Origin: Chitinophaga flava
Lineage (GTDB): Bacteria; Bacteroidota; Bacteroidia; Chitinophagales; Chitinophagaceae
DNA: 64,000 nucleotides
NCBI RefSeq assembly: GCF_003308995.1
Contig: NZ_QFFJ01000001.1
Location: forward strand, 2,480,001 to 2,544,000
Direction: 5' to 3'
The position numbers and the translations under genes were made by a program. Positions 1 through 8,339 of this stretch are shown here, in pieces (the first letter of the stretch is position 1; every line of letters begins with the position of its first letter). The notes beneath the pieces were generated by a model. It was not told the DNA's origin. It saw only the letters and a list, made by a program, of their open reading frames with translations, and made no database searches.

Positions 1-866
1 CGGGTATTAAAACTACCGTAGGAAGCGGAGAAGTCCGCCTTTTGTTCGCTGGTAGGACGTTTACGGACCAGGTTAATGATACCCCCCAATGCTGAATGTC
101 CATATAAAACAGAGGCAGGCCCTTTCAATACCTCTATGCGCTCGATGTTAGCGAGGTTAGTAGCAGGTGCACTGGTGGAAATATTGTGACGTTCATCTCT
201 GACACCATCTACCAGCAATACAAAATTATTAAACCCACGAATGGTAAAGTGCTGAAAACCGCCATAGGTATTGTTTGCACGCACACCAGTAGTATTTTTC
301 ATAGCCTCTCCCAGGTCATCTGTGCCTCTTTGTTCCAGCGTACGGGCAGAGATAGTACTTGTTGTAAGTGGTAGGTCTCTGATGGGGACAGCAATTTTAT
401 TCACACTAGTGACAGCAGACTTTTGTGCTGAAGTGATAGTGATTTCAGAGAGTTGCCCGGTGCGACTACTGAGTTGCAACGATAACTCCGTTGTTTTCCG
501 GTTGCTTATTGTCACCCGTTGCTCAGCCACATGGTAGCCAACACCGCTGACCGCAAGGGTGTAGTTGCCTGCAGGTATAGCTGAAAGCAGGAACCGGCCA
601 TCGGCATCTGTTACAGTACCATAGCCAGTTTCATTCAGCCGTACTGTAATACCGGGCAGGGGTTCACCGGTTTCGGCAGTAATTTGTCCGCGCAGGCTGC
701 CGGTATGGGCGACAGTCGTTTGCGATTGTGCGTGAAGTTGATCATCTGTAACAACCATCTGTAAAAGACCGATCATTGTACACATGAATAAAGTCCGTAA
801 ATAAGAAGTGGGACAGTTAAAAACGTTGCTCCTCGTCCGGGAGTGGTTGATTGTAGAGTTTTGCAT
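1..866 (-). CDS. TonB-dependent outer-membrane receptor, N-terminal part (cut by window edge)
   Basis: The minus strand carries an open frame that runs off the left edge, so only about 288 residues are visible. After a long signal-like segment (hydrophobic LFMCTMIGLLQMVV, then HAQS) comes a carboxypeptidase-like regulatory domain (GQITAETGEPLPGITV, TDADGRFLL) and a TonB plug (IRGFNNFVLLVDGVRDE, IERIEVLKGPASVLYGHSALGG). The plug resembles siderophore-type receptors by sequence. A cobalamin riboswitch lies directly upstream, so corrinoid uptake, or a B12-dependent process, is the likelier job (inference). The frame stays open back to 1046, just past the riboswitch. I chose the ATG at 866 because it leaves a plausible signal peptide; the ATG at 785 is an alternative. 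No clear Shine-Dalgarno is seen. Confidence 0.88.
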   Translation of the reverse strand, partial: MQNSTINHSRTRSNVFNCPTSYLRTLFMCTMIGLLQMVVTDDQLHAQSQTTVAHTGSLRGQITAETGEPLPGITVRLNETGYGTVTDADGRFLLSAIPAGNYTLAVSGVGYHVAEQRVTISNRKTTELSLQLSSRTGQLSEITITSAQKSAVTSVNKIAVPIRDLPLTTSTISARTLEQRGTDDLGEAMKNTTGVRANNTYGGFQHFTIRGFNNFVLLVDGVRDERHNISTSAPATNLANIERIEVLKGPASVLYGHSALGGIINLVRKRPTSEQKADFSASYGSFNT

Positions 867-1044
867 TGATAATGATGATGAAGACAGAAAATTGTTCTTC
901 AAAACTTTACCATGCCATCGGATACTGCTATACAGAAAAAGACCGGAGGTATGCCCATTGCATACACTGCCCCTGAAATGAATACACTTCAGATGCAAAA
1001 ACTCCAAACTTGACGTTGCTTCAGCCCACGAAAGCATTGCCAGC

Positions 1045-1205
1045 ATAAAAAAGGCAGGTCTCCTGACTTGTAACATTACTGCCGTCCTTCCCAGTCATCA
1101 TTGACCAGTGGACATTTTCTGGCAGTAACCTGATTGTTACTTACAGTTGCGGGACAGTTCGTGATTTTCACACGATTCCCTATTAATCTGCACTTAAGCA
1201 GAACC
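1045..1205 (-). promoter_or_regulatory. Cobalamin (B12) riboswitch
   Basis: On the minus strand the B12 box (AGTCAGGAGACCTGCC) lies at 1053-1068. The other conserved core, with GTGAAAATCAC followed by GAC and then CCCGCAACTGT, lies at about 1144-1180. Both match the established cobalamin riboswitch consensus in the correct order. The element sits between a Bacteroidota-type promoter and the TonB receptor start, so it should repress receptor synthesis when B12 is plentiful. The outer helix boundaries are approximate. Confidence 0.92.
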
Positions 1206-1241
1206 TCTTTTTGTTGGGGAAAGAAAAGAACGAAAACGGGG

Positions 1242-1271
1242 CAAAGATAGTAATTACCGGATTAAAACAAA
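1242..1271 (-). promoter_or_regulatory. Bacteroidota-type promoter for the riboswitch transcript
   Basis: Minus-strand TATCTTTG (1242-1249) matches the -7 consensus TAnnTTTG. TTTG (1268-1271) lies 18 bases upstream, as expected for the -33 element. It would start transcription just before the riboswitch, and it makes a rightward gene start at 1211 unlikely. Confidence 0.6.
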
Positions 1272-1405
1272 CTGTATTCCATAACCTGCCCGATCCGGAC
1301 CCTGCCGGTATTTCGAACTTTTTTGTAGCAGATTTGTTCCATATCAAACAAACTGAAACCCCAAAACAAGCCCCGGAACCCAGGATGCTGAAACCCCTAT
1401 TACGA

Positions 1406-2536
1406 ATGAAAACATCAATGGAAATCATTTGGCTCACCCCTGATCTGAGTAAACTTGGCGGAAGCGAGTATATGGTGTCAGCCTTTTGTCGTTTGCTAAA
1501 GTCGGCAGGCATCCATGTACATATTATAACCCGGGCTATTCATCCTGTTTGGAAAACCGTCATGGATAAGGCTTCCGGTCCCGGACAGGTCAACTTTGCC
1601 GAGATCCATTCCGATAACATCATTGACTACATCCATACAATTGATGTTATTACCGCCCGGTTTACAATCTCCCTGATGCAGGTGATGCCCCTGGAATCAT
1701 TTTCCTTCGACATCATCCGGTATAAGGAATATGGGTTTCCCGTTTGCGGGCTCGAGCCTACAGACCTCAGCAATCATTGCTGGTGGCTGCCGGAAAACAT
1801 GCAGGAGCATATTCAATTCCTGGATGGACTGATTGTGATGAATCCGTATACCGAAATCATCGCCAGAAATGAGTACCATTTCAACAAGCCCATCCAGCTC
1901 GTTTCAAATACCCTGATGAATGATCTGTACAAACGTACGGACCGGAGTTATCCACTATCTACATTTGGTTGTATCAGCAGGTTATCAGCGGAAAAAGGGC
2001 TGGAATATCTGCTGGGGGCCTTCAGTCTTTTATCGAAACGGTATCCCACCGCCACCATTTGTATTTGGGGAGAAGGAGATGATCATGAAAGGCTACTACA
2101 GCAAACAAGAATGCTGGGCATTGCCGACCGTGTTCATTTTCACGGCGCTTTTCATCCCCTCGAAGATTCTTTGTCTATCAGCGACAGCGCCGAAATTTTT
2201 ATTTCTTCTTCACTGTTTGAAGGATGTGGGATCGCCATGCTGGAACAGGCTTACCGCGGCAAACCGCTGATCAGTACTATGACACATGGATTAAAATGGG
2301 TACTGGGAGCCGATTACCCTGGCCTGATTCCGATCGCTGATACTCATTCCTTATCCAGGATGATGGAACAAACCCTTATCGACCCTGTATTCCGCCAAAG
2401 CCTCATAACACTTGCTCAGCAAAGGTTTCATTCCTTCTTTTCACCTTATCAGACATACAATCAGCTTATTTCATTTTACACTGACGTACTTCAAAATAAT
2501 TCATATGAAAATCTGCAGTATCAAACTAAGCCATGA
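1406..2536 (+). CDS. Glycosyltransferase, GT4-like (GT-B fold)
   Basis: This 376-residue cytoplasmic protein probably transfers a sugar from a nucleotide-sugar donor to a glycan or natural-product acceptor. The N-terminal Rossmann half opens MEIIWLTPDLSKLGGSEYMV. The C-terminal half has ISRLSAEKGLEYL near residue 190, IWGEGDDHERL, and the donor-binding E-x7-E motif (E272 and E280 in EGCGIAMLEQ), all typical of GT4 enzymes. The frame stays open back to a TTG at 1211, but that would overlap the divergent riboswitch promoter. ATG 1406 (or 1418) fits the family start better. It overlaps the next gene by 32 bases, so the two are surely co-transcribed. The acceptor cannot be read from sequence. Confidence 0.85.
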   Translation: MKTSMEIIWLTPDLSKLGGSEYMVSAFCRLLKSAGIHVHIITRAIHPVWKTVMDKASGPGQVNFAEIHSDNIIDYIHTIDVITARFTISLMQVMPLESFSFDIIRYKEYGFPVCGLEPTDLSNHCWWLPENMQEHIQFLDGLIVMNPYTEIIARNEYHFNKPIQLVSNTLMNDLYKRTDRSYPLSTFGCISRLSAEKGLEYLLGAFSLLSKRYPTATICIWGEGDDHERLLQQTRMLGIADRVHFHGAFHPLEDSLSISDSAEIFISSSLFEGCGIAMLEQAYRGKPLISTMTHGLKWVLGADYPGLIPIADTHSLSRMMEQTLIDPVFRQSLITLAQQRFHSFFSPYQTYNQLISFYTDVLQNNSYENLQYQTKP

Positions 2537-4244
2537 TGGCTCCATAGCACTGATCGATGATCAACGGCTCATTTTCAGTTATGAGATGGAAAAGTTGAAC
2601 AACGCTGCACGGTACAGCGAGTTCAACATAAGCATAGATGAAATCAATGCCATCTTCCATCAATATGGTTACTCATTCTGGCAAATGGATAAGTATGTCA
2701 TCGATGGATGGGACCCGCACGAGCCACAAGTCATAGACCTTGGTAGAGGGAACACCACTGTAAATCTCGCAGGATACGATCGTTACAGTGAAGAGAGCAC
2801 CGATATTATGCAACGGAAAAGTTTTGAACTGCCTGGCCCCATCAGCTTTCATTACTCCAGTTACTTTCATATAGCCGGACATATTGCGGCCGCTTATTGT
2901 ACCAGTCCCATGGCTAAAGCAGGACAAGATTCCTATGTACTTACCTGGGACGGAGGTATGTACCCGCAGCTATTCTATTATCATTGCAAGACAAATGAAG
3001 TGGAAAGCCTGGGTGTATTATTCAACATGATCGGGAATATATACTCTCTCTTCTCTCAATATTTCAAACCCTTTCTGGTGAATGAAGACAGCCTTATGGA
3101 TGATCTGAGTGTTGCCGGGAAAGTGATGGCATATATTGCAAAAGGTACCTACAGAAAAGAAATGATACCGGTGTTCCATGAACTTTATGAGAAACACCAG
3201 GACAAAGCCATGGCTTGCGCCAACATCTTCGGACAGGGACACGAAGAACGGGGATTAATCTTTGCTCAATTATTTGCACAGGACTTTATCAGGCAAACGA
3301 GTTCGTTTCATTATGCGCATGAGGATATTCTACTTTCTTTCCACATTTTTCTTGAACAACTATTGGTCAAAGAACTGGGAGTGAAAATAAAAAATGGAGG
3401 TAATAAAGCGAAGAATTTATGTTTTGCCGGAGGGAGTGCGCTGAACATTAAATGGAACAGCGCTATCCGCAATGCCGGTTTGTTTAACGAGGTGTGGGTA
3501 CCTCCATTCCCAAATGACGCCGGCAGTGCCATTGGTGCTGGTTGCTGCGAAATGATCCATAGTACCGGTATAAACCATCTTGACTGGAACGTTTTCTCCG
3601 GACCACCAGTTATGGAAGATACGCAGCATGAAGGTTGGATAAAGAAACCGGCTACTGTTGAAGAACTGGCGCTGCATCTTTTCCTGAAGAATGAACCTGT
3701 AGTATTTCTACACGGGCGGGCAGAACTGGGCCCCAGAGCCCTTGGTAACAGAAGCATTCTGGCACCCGCCACTCAGCCCCATATGAAACGAATCCTTAAT
3801 CACATAAAAGGCAGAGAAGATTATCGTCCGGTAGCTCCCATTTGTCTGGAGCATGATGCAAAAAACATTTTCGATCCCGGTAGCAAAGACCCCTATATGC
3901 TCTTTGACCACCAGGTCAGAGAGGAATGGAAAAGCCGCATCCCTGCTATCTGCCATCTGGACGGTACCGCCAGACTACAGACCGTCTGTGAATCAGATAA
4001 CCCGGTCATATTCCGTCTTCTTAATGAATATAAAAAACTAAGTGGCATCCCTCTTTTATGTAATACCAGCGCTAACTACAACGGGAAAGGCTTTTTCCCG
4101 GATGTAGCGTCAGCCATGAACTGGGGACGGGTAAATTATGTATGGAGCAATCATTTCCTGTATGAAAGAGTACAAAAAATCTCCTTCGAGATGATCAGCA
4201 GTGATGAATCCATTTCACGAGTTGACAGGCTGCAAGCCCCGTAA
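2505..4244 (+). CDS. O-carbamoyltransferase, NodU/CmcH/TobZ family
   Basis: The 579-residue protein matches the two-domain carbamoyltransferase family, which forms carbamoyl-adenylate from carbamoyl phosphate and ATP and moves the carbamoyl group to a hydroxyl of a sugar or antibiotic. The Kae1-like N-terminal half has HDGSIALIDD, metal-ligand histidines in HIAGH (122-126) and LTWDGG near 149. The C-terminal half has GRAELGPRALGNRSIL (about 404-419), EDYRPVAP and CNTSANYNGKGF (about 520-530). The start at 2505 gives the family N-terminus MKICSIKLSHDGS; an earlier frame start at 2412 lies deep in the glycosyltransferase gene. With the upstream glycosyltransferase it likely builds a carbamoylated sugar. 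The substrate is unknown. Confidence 0.92.
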   Translation: MKICSIKLSHDGSIALIDDQRLIFSYEMEKLNNAARYSEFNISIDEINAIFHQYGYSFWQMDKYVIDGWDPHEPQVIDLGRGNTTVNLAGYDRYSEESTDIMQRKSFELPGPISFHYSSYFHIAGHIAAAYCTSPMAKAGQDSYVLTWDGGMYPQLFYYHCKTNEVESLGVLFNMIGNIYSLFSQYFKPFLVNEDSLMDDLSVAGKVMAYIAKGTYRKEMIPVFHELYEKHQDKAMACANIFGQGHEERGLIFAQLFAQDFIRQTSSFHYAHEDILLSFHIFLEQLLVKELGVKIKNGGNKAKNLCFAGGSALNIKWNSAIRNAGLFNEVWVPPFPNDAGSAIGAGCCEMIHSTGINHLDWNVFSGPPVMEDTQHEGWIKKPATVEELALHLFLKNEPVVFLHGRAELGPRALGNRSILAPATQPHMKRILNHIKGREDYRPVAPICLEHDAKNIFDPGSKDPYMLFDHQVREEWKSRIPAICHLDGTARLQTVCESDNPVIFRLLNEYKKLSGIPLLCNTSANYNGKGFFPDVASAMNWGRVNYVWSNHFLYERVQKISFEMISSDESISRVDRLQAP

Positions 4245-4277
4245 GATCAATACCACACCGGATTAATTAAATAAAAG

Positions 4278-4313
4278 GAATCGGAGTTCGTATGGACTCC
4301 GATTCTTTTTTTA
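4278..4313 (+). terminator. Intrinsic terminator of the glycosyltransferase/carbamoyltransferase operon
   Basis: A perfect 10-bp stem (GAATCGGAGT with ACTCCGATTC) with an 8-base loop is followed by eight T. It lies 33 bases after the stop codon. Confidence 0.88.
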
Positions 4314-4452
4314 TTGATCAATAACGAAGATTAAGTAACTCAAATATTACGTATCCTATGGCGTGCAGACATTTTAATTCAGTACAATTTATACCGCAGA
4401 GAGTTAATCTACATTTATAGAAATTACCATTTTTCACCAATTAATCTAAATC

Positions 4453-7400
4453 ATGATGAGAAAAGTTCTACTCTTCGCAACAGCATTGCTATGTAGCAAA
4501 ATGTCGTTTGCGCAAGATTACTGGAAAACCCACACAGATGCAGTCAGAATCACTACCGACAAATCTGTAGCACGCCTAGCATTCCCTACTGAGTTCAAAT
4601 TATTTGACCTGAATTTCAATCCATTGCGGAAAGAAGTATTCAAAACTGTTGGCAATGCGCAAGCACGTAAGACAATTATCTCTTTGCCTAATGCAGATGG
4701 AAAAATTGAACAGTTCGAAATTATTGAGTCTTCCAATTTCGACCCTGCATTACAGGCTAAGTTTCCGGACATCAGGGCCTTCTCCGGAAAAGGCATTACC
4801 GACAAACAGGCCACTTTAAAGCTGAGTATTTCTCCACAGGGAATACAAGCGATGGTCTTCCGTACAGAAAAGGATAATGAATTTATTGAACCTTATTCTG
4901 CAGACCACACAGTTTATACTGTATTTAAAAAACAACCGAGGACTTTACCATGGAAATGCTCTACTCCTGAGCAAAAGATGGCCACCGGCATAGACCGGCA
5001 GGTATCAACTGCCAGGTCAACCGGCGATGCAAAAACATTACGGTTGGCACAATCAGTTACTGCCGAATACTCCAATTATTTTGGAGCTACCAGCGCTTCG
5101 CAGGTGGGATTGGTGCTGGCAGCTATCAATGCTACGCTTACCCGTTGCAATGGTGTTTATGAAAAGGACCTGGCTGTCCATCTTAACCTGGTTCCGAATG
5201 TAACTAGTGTGATCTATTATAATCCTGCAACAGATCCATATTCTGATGCCTCCAGCGGCGCTGGCGGAGCGTGGAACAGTGAGTTGCAAAACACATTGAC
5301 CTCTGTGATTGGCGCAGCAAATTATGATATCGGCCACCTGTTCGGTGCATCCGGTGGTGGCGGTAACGCCGGCTGTATCGGTTGCATTTGCGTTGACAAT
5401 CAAAAAGGAAGTGGTTTTACTTCTCCTGCTGATAATATTCCACAGGGTGATAATTTCGATATCGATTACGTAGTGCATGAAGTAGGGCACCAGTTGGGCG
5501 CTAACCATACTTTCTCCATGAGTAATGAAGGTACAGGCGTTAATATGGAACTTGGTTCAGGGATTACTATCATGGGGTATGCTGGTATTACCGCCCAGAA
5601 CCTTGCTCCTCACTCTATTGCCTATTATCACGCTGCTTCCATTGCACAGATCCAGGCTAATCTTGCCAGCAAAACTTGCGCAACCACTGTCGATATATCA
5701 GCCAATAACGCAACTCCTGTTGCCAATGCCGGCGCTAATTATACTATTCCTATCAGCACCCCGTTTGCGCTTACCGGTTCAGCTACTGATGCCAATGCCG
5801 GCGATGTGCTGACTTATTCCTGGGAGCAATATGACAATGCTTCCTCATCACAAACAGGAACCGCCAGTGTAGCCAGCCCTACCAAGGCCTCCGGCCCTAA
5901 CTGGATATCAAATGAGCCTACTACATCTCCAATAAGGTATTTCCCGAAACTGGCGACTATTCTTGCAGGTGGTTTAGTGTCCGGCCCATTACCAGGTGGT
6001 AGTGCCGGCGCCAATACAGAAGCTTTAAGTTCTGTTAATAGAACTTTGAAATTCCGGTTAACGGTAAGAGATAATGTTCTCTATAGCTCAACTCCACCGG
6101 TAACTATCGGTCAGACCAATTTCGCCGATATGACTGTAACCGTCTCCAATACATCAGGACCTTTTGCAGTGACTTCCCCTAACACCAGTGTATCATGGGC
6201 CGGCAATTCATCTCAAACTATTACATGGAATGTCGCCAATTCAACAGCAGCACCTGTTAGTTGCGCCAATGTAAAAATTTCCCTCTCTACAGATGGTGGC
6301 AATACATTCAATACCTTAGTGGCCAGCACTCCAAATGACGGCAGTGAAGTGGTAACTATTCCCAATACGCCCACTACAACAGCCAGAATAAAAGTAGAAG
6401 CGGTAGGAAATATTTTCTTTGATATTTCCAATGCCAACTTCGTTATTACCTCCGGTTCATCCTGTGCTTCTCCTGCAAGCTTAACTGCTTCTGCTATTAC
6501 TACTACATCTGCAACAATAGGATGGACAGCAGCAAGCGGCGGTGTATCCTATAATGTGGACTATAAAGCTACCACATCTTCTACATGGATCAATGCAGCT
6601 ACAGCTACAACAGCCACTTCTGTTAACTTAACAGGTCTTACACAGGGAACTACTTATGACTACAGGGTAAGAACCAATTGTGCCAGCGACAGCAGTGTTT
6701 ACTCAGCTGCACAGTTCTCTACCGTATCAACATGTACTACGCCCACTGGCTTAACCAGTTCAGGTGTAACAGCTGCAGCTGCAACTGTCAGCTGGACGGC
6801 TGTAAGCACTGCCCTGAGTTATGATGTAGATTATAAACCTAATACATCTTCTACCTGGACCAATGCCGCTACCGGTACCACCGCCACCTCTGTTAATCTA
6901 AGCGGATTAACATCAGGCACATTATATGACTGGAGAGTGAGAACCAACTGTTCAGATGGCAACAGCACATATGGTGCTGCACAGTTCACTACCGTATCTA
7001 CAGGTTGTGCAAGTCCGTATGATAATGCAACCAATGGAACCATTGCCGGCGCTGCAACCATTCCATTTAATACTGATATCACTGGTCTCATCAGCCCAAG
7101 TGGTGATATAGATAATTATAAATTTGTGATCACTACCGGCGGTACTATTACGATTACATTAGGCACCTTGCCTGCCGACTATGACCTGAAACTGTTGAAC
7201 AGCGCAGGTTCACAGGTGGCTATTTCACAGGCAGGCGGCACCACCAGTGAAACTATCAGCAGGACCGTTACTCCGGGTACCTATTATGCACAGGTGTATG
7301 GTTATAGTGGAGCCAATAGTGCTACTTCCTGCTATACATTACGCGTACAATTAGGTACTGCCAGCCGCGGAACAGAAAATGCAGATGTTACCGATATTAC

Positions 7401-7650
7401 TGAAAGTAAAGTGCAGAAAGTGGAAATATTCCCCAACCCTGCCAATAATATACTGTACATTAACCTTGCAGGTTACACCGGAAAATCAGAAGTGAGTATC
7501 CTTGATGTAAACGGCCGCGAAGTATTACGTCGTGAAGTGGGTGCCGCTAACTCAAAGCTTGATATTTCCACACTGCCTATAGGTATTTATATGGTGAGAA
7601 TTAAGAATGGCGTAAAACAGGTGACTATGCAGAAGATTGTTAAACAATAA
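4453..7650 (+). CDS. Secreted zinc metalloprotease (metzincin, reprolysin-like) with Fn3, PPC and T9SS sorting domains
   Basis: A 1065-residue exported protease. A signal peptide (MMRKVLLFATALLCSKMSFAQ) leads into a propeptide-like region, then a metzincin catalytic domain with zinc motif HEVGHQLGANH (342-352) and a Met-turn in ITIMGYAG about 30 residues later. A central beta-sandwich region follows, then two fibronectin type III repeats (about 671-755 and 757-845), a pre-peptidase C-terminal domain (about 855-970), and a Por-type tail (VEIFPNP near 990, ending MVRIKNG...KIVKQ). That tail directs type IX export with removal of the signal at the cell surface. It stands alone between two terminators. 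Likely roles are nutrient scavenging or attack on other cells; the substrate is unknown. Confidence 0.93.
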   Translation: MMRKVLLFATALLCSKMSFAQDYWKTHTDAVRITTDKSVARLAFPTEFKLFDLNFNPLRKEVFKTVGNAQARKTIISLPNADGKIEQFEIIESSNFDPALQAKFPDIRAFSGKGITDKQATLKLSISPQGIQAMVFRTEKDNEFIEPYSADHTVYTVFKKQPRTLPWKCSTPEQKMATGIDRQVSTARSTGDAKTLRLAQSVTAEYSNYFGATSASQVGLVLAAINATLTRCNGVYEKDLAVHLNLVPNVTSVIYYNPATDPYSDASSGAGGAWNSELQNTLTSVIGAANYDIGHLFGASGGGGNAGCIGCICVDNQKGSGFTSPADNIPQGDNFDIDYVVHEVGHQLGANHTFSMSNEGTGVNMELGSGITIMGYAGITAQNLAPHSIAYYHAASIAQIQANLASKTCATTVDISANNATPVANAGANYTIPISTPFALTGSATDANAGDVLTYSWEQYDNASSSQTGTASVASPTKASGPNWISNEPTTSPIRYFPKLATILAGGLVSGPLPGGSAGANTEALSSVNRTLKFRLTVRDNVLYSSTPPVTIGQTNFADMTVTVSNTSGPFAVTSPNTSVSWAGNSSQTITWNVANSTAAPVSCANVKISLSTDGGNTFNTLVASTPNDGSEVVTIPNTPTTTARIKVEAVGNIFFDISNANFVITSGSSCASPASLTASAITTTSATIGWTAASGGVSYNVDYKATTSSTWINAATATTATSVNLTGLTQGTTYDYRVRTNCASDSSVYSAAQFSTVSTCTTPTGLTSSGVTAAAATVSWTAVSTALSYDVDYKPNTSSTWTNAATGTTATSVNLSGLTSGTLYDWRVRTNCSDGNSTYGAAQFTTVSTGCASPYDNATNGTIAGAATIPFNTDITGLISPSGDIDNYKFVITTGGTITITLGTLPADYDLKLLNSAGSQVAISQAGGTTSETISRTVTPGTYYAQVYGYSGANSATSCYTLRVQLGTASRGTENADVTDITESKVQKVEIFPNPANNILYINLAGYTGKSEVSILDVNGREVLRREVGAANSKLDISTLPIGIYMVRIKNGVKQVTMQKIVKQ

Positions 7651-7677
7651 ACAGAAATACATAACCCAATGCTGAAA

Positions 7678-7712
7678 AGCCAGTACCGATCAGGGTACTG
7701 GCTTTTTTTTTC
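7678..7712 (+). terminator. Intrinsic terminator after the metalloprotease
   Basis: A 10-bp stem (AGCCAGTACC with GGTACTGGCT), 6-base loop and a run of nine T, 27 bases after the stop. Confidence 0.9.
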
Positions 7713-7794
7713 GGGAGGTTGAATAACAGCTTACCTCTACTGACATAGGGTTGTCACTAACGGTATTTTCCTTTGTTCTACAAAAACATTTACT

Positions 7795-8205
7795 ATGAAT
7801 TTTTCTTCGGCCAGGATTATCACTGCTGACATTAAGCGTCTCGTTCAATTTTATGAACATATTACCGGAACTCCCATGACATGGTATACCGATGATTTTG
7901 CTGAACTGCGCACGTCCCTGGCATCTCTGGCTATTGGGAGCACCAGGACATTGGCATTTTTTGGTGGAGACGAAGTGGCAAAAGCCGCCACTAACAGCTC
8001 AGTTATCATTGAGTTCGGCGTAGAAGACGTTGATAAAAGTTACGAGACGTTGGCTACCTTCCTGGATACAGCTGTTGTACAAAAACCAACTACTATGCCC
8101 TGGGGTAACCGGTCATTGTTATTCAGGGATCCGGATGGTAATCTTATTAACTTTTTTACACCAGCGACTGCAGAAGCGAAAAAAAGATTTGAAAAAGCAG
8201 ATTAA
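7795..8205 (+). CDS. VOC-superfamily protein (glyoxalase/bleomycin-resistance fold)
   Basis: The 136-residue protein has the paired beta-alpha-beta-beta-beta layout of the vicinal oxygen chelate superfamily. The first half is SARIITADIKRLVQFYEHITG; the closing half has the typical strand LLFRDPDGNLINFFTP, with conserved Asp-Pro-Asp-Gly-Asn and a possible Glu ligand in VIIEFGVEDVDKSYE. Members include dioxygenases, glyoxalases and antibiotic-binding proteins, and the reaction cannot be picked from sequence. It is a single-gene unit between two terminators. Confidence 0.8.
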   Translation: MNFSSARIITADIKRLVQFYEHITGTPMTWYTDDFAELRTSLASLAIGSTRTLAFFGGDEVAKAATNSSVIIEFGVEDVDKSYETLATFLDTAVVQKPTTMPWGNRSLLFRDPDGNLINFFTPATAEAKKRFEKAD

Positions 8206-8245
8206 GGAGGCTGTGTGTCATCTTTAAAGGCAGATATAAACAAAG

Positions 8246-8278
8246 AGAACTCCCGGCCAATACCAGGAGTTCTTTTTA
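8246..8278 (+). terminator. Intrinsic terminator after the VOC gene
   Basis: Eight-bp stem AGAACTCC/GGAGTTCT with a 12-base loop and a T-rich tail, 41 bases after the stop. Confidence 0.75.
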
Positions 8279-8339
8279 ATCTGTCGGGTTTTATGGCCCT
8301 GATTCGTATCTTGTGCCACATTTTTAATCCCGGCCGAAC

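Noticed and set aside
1211..1405. Upstream extension of the glycosyltransferase frame from a TTG
   Set aside because: It lies over the divergent riboswitch promoter and has no family similarity; the normal N-terminus begins near 1406.
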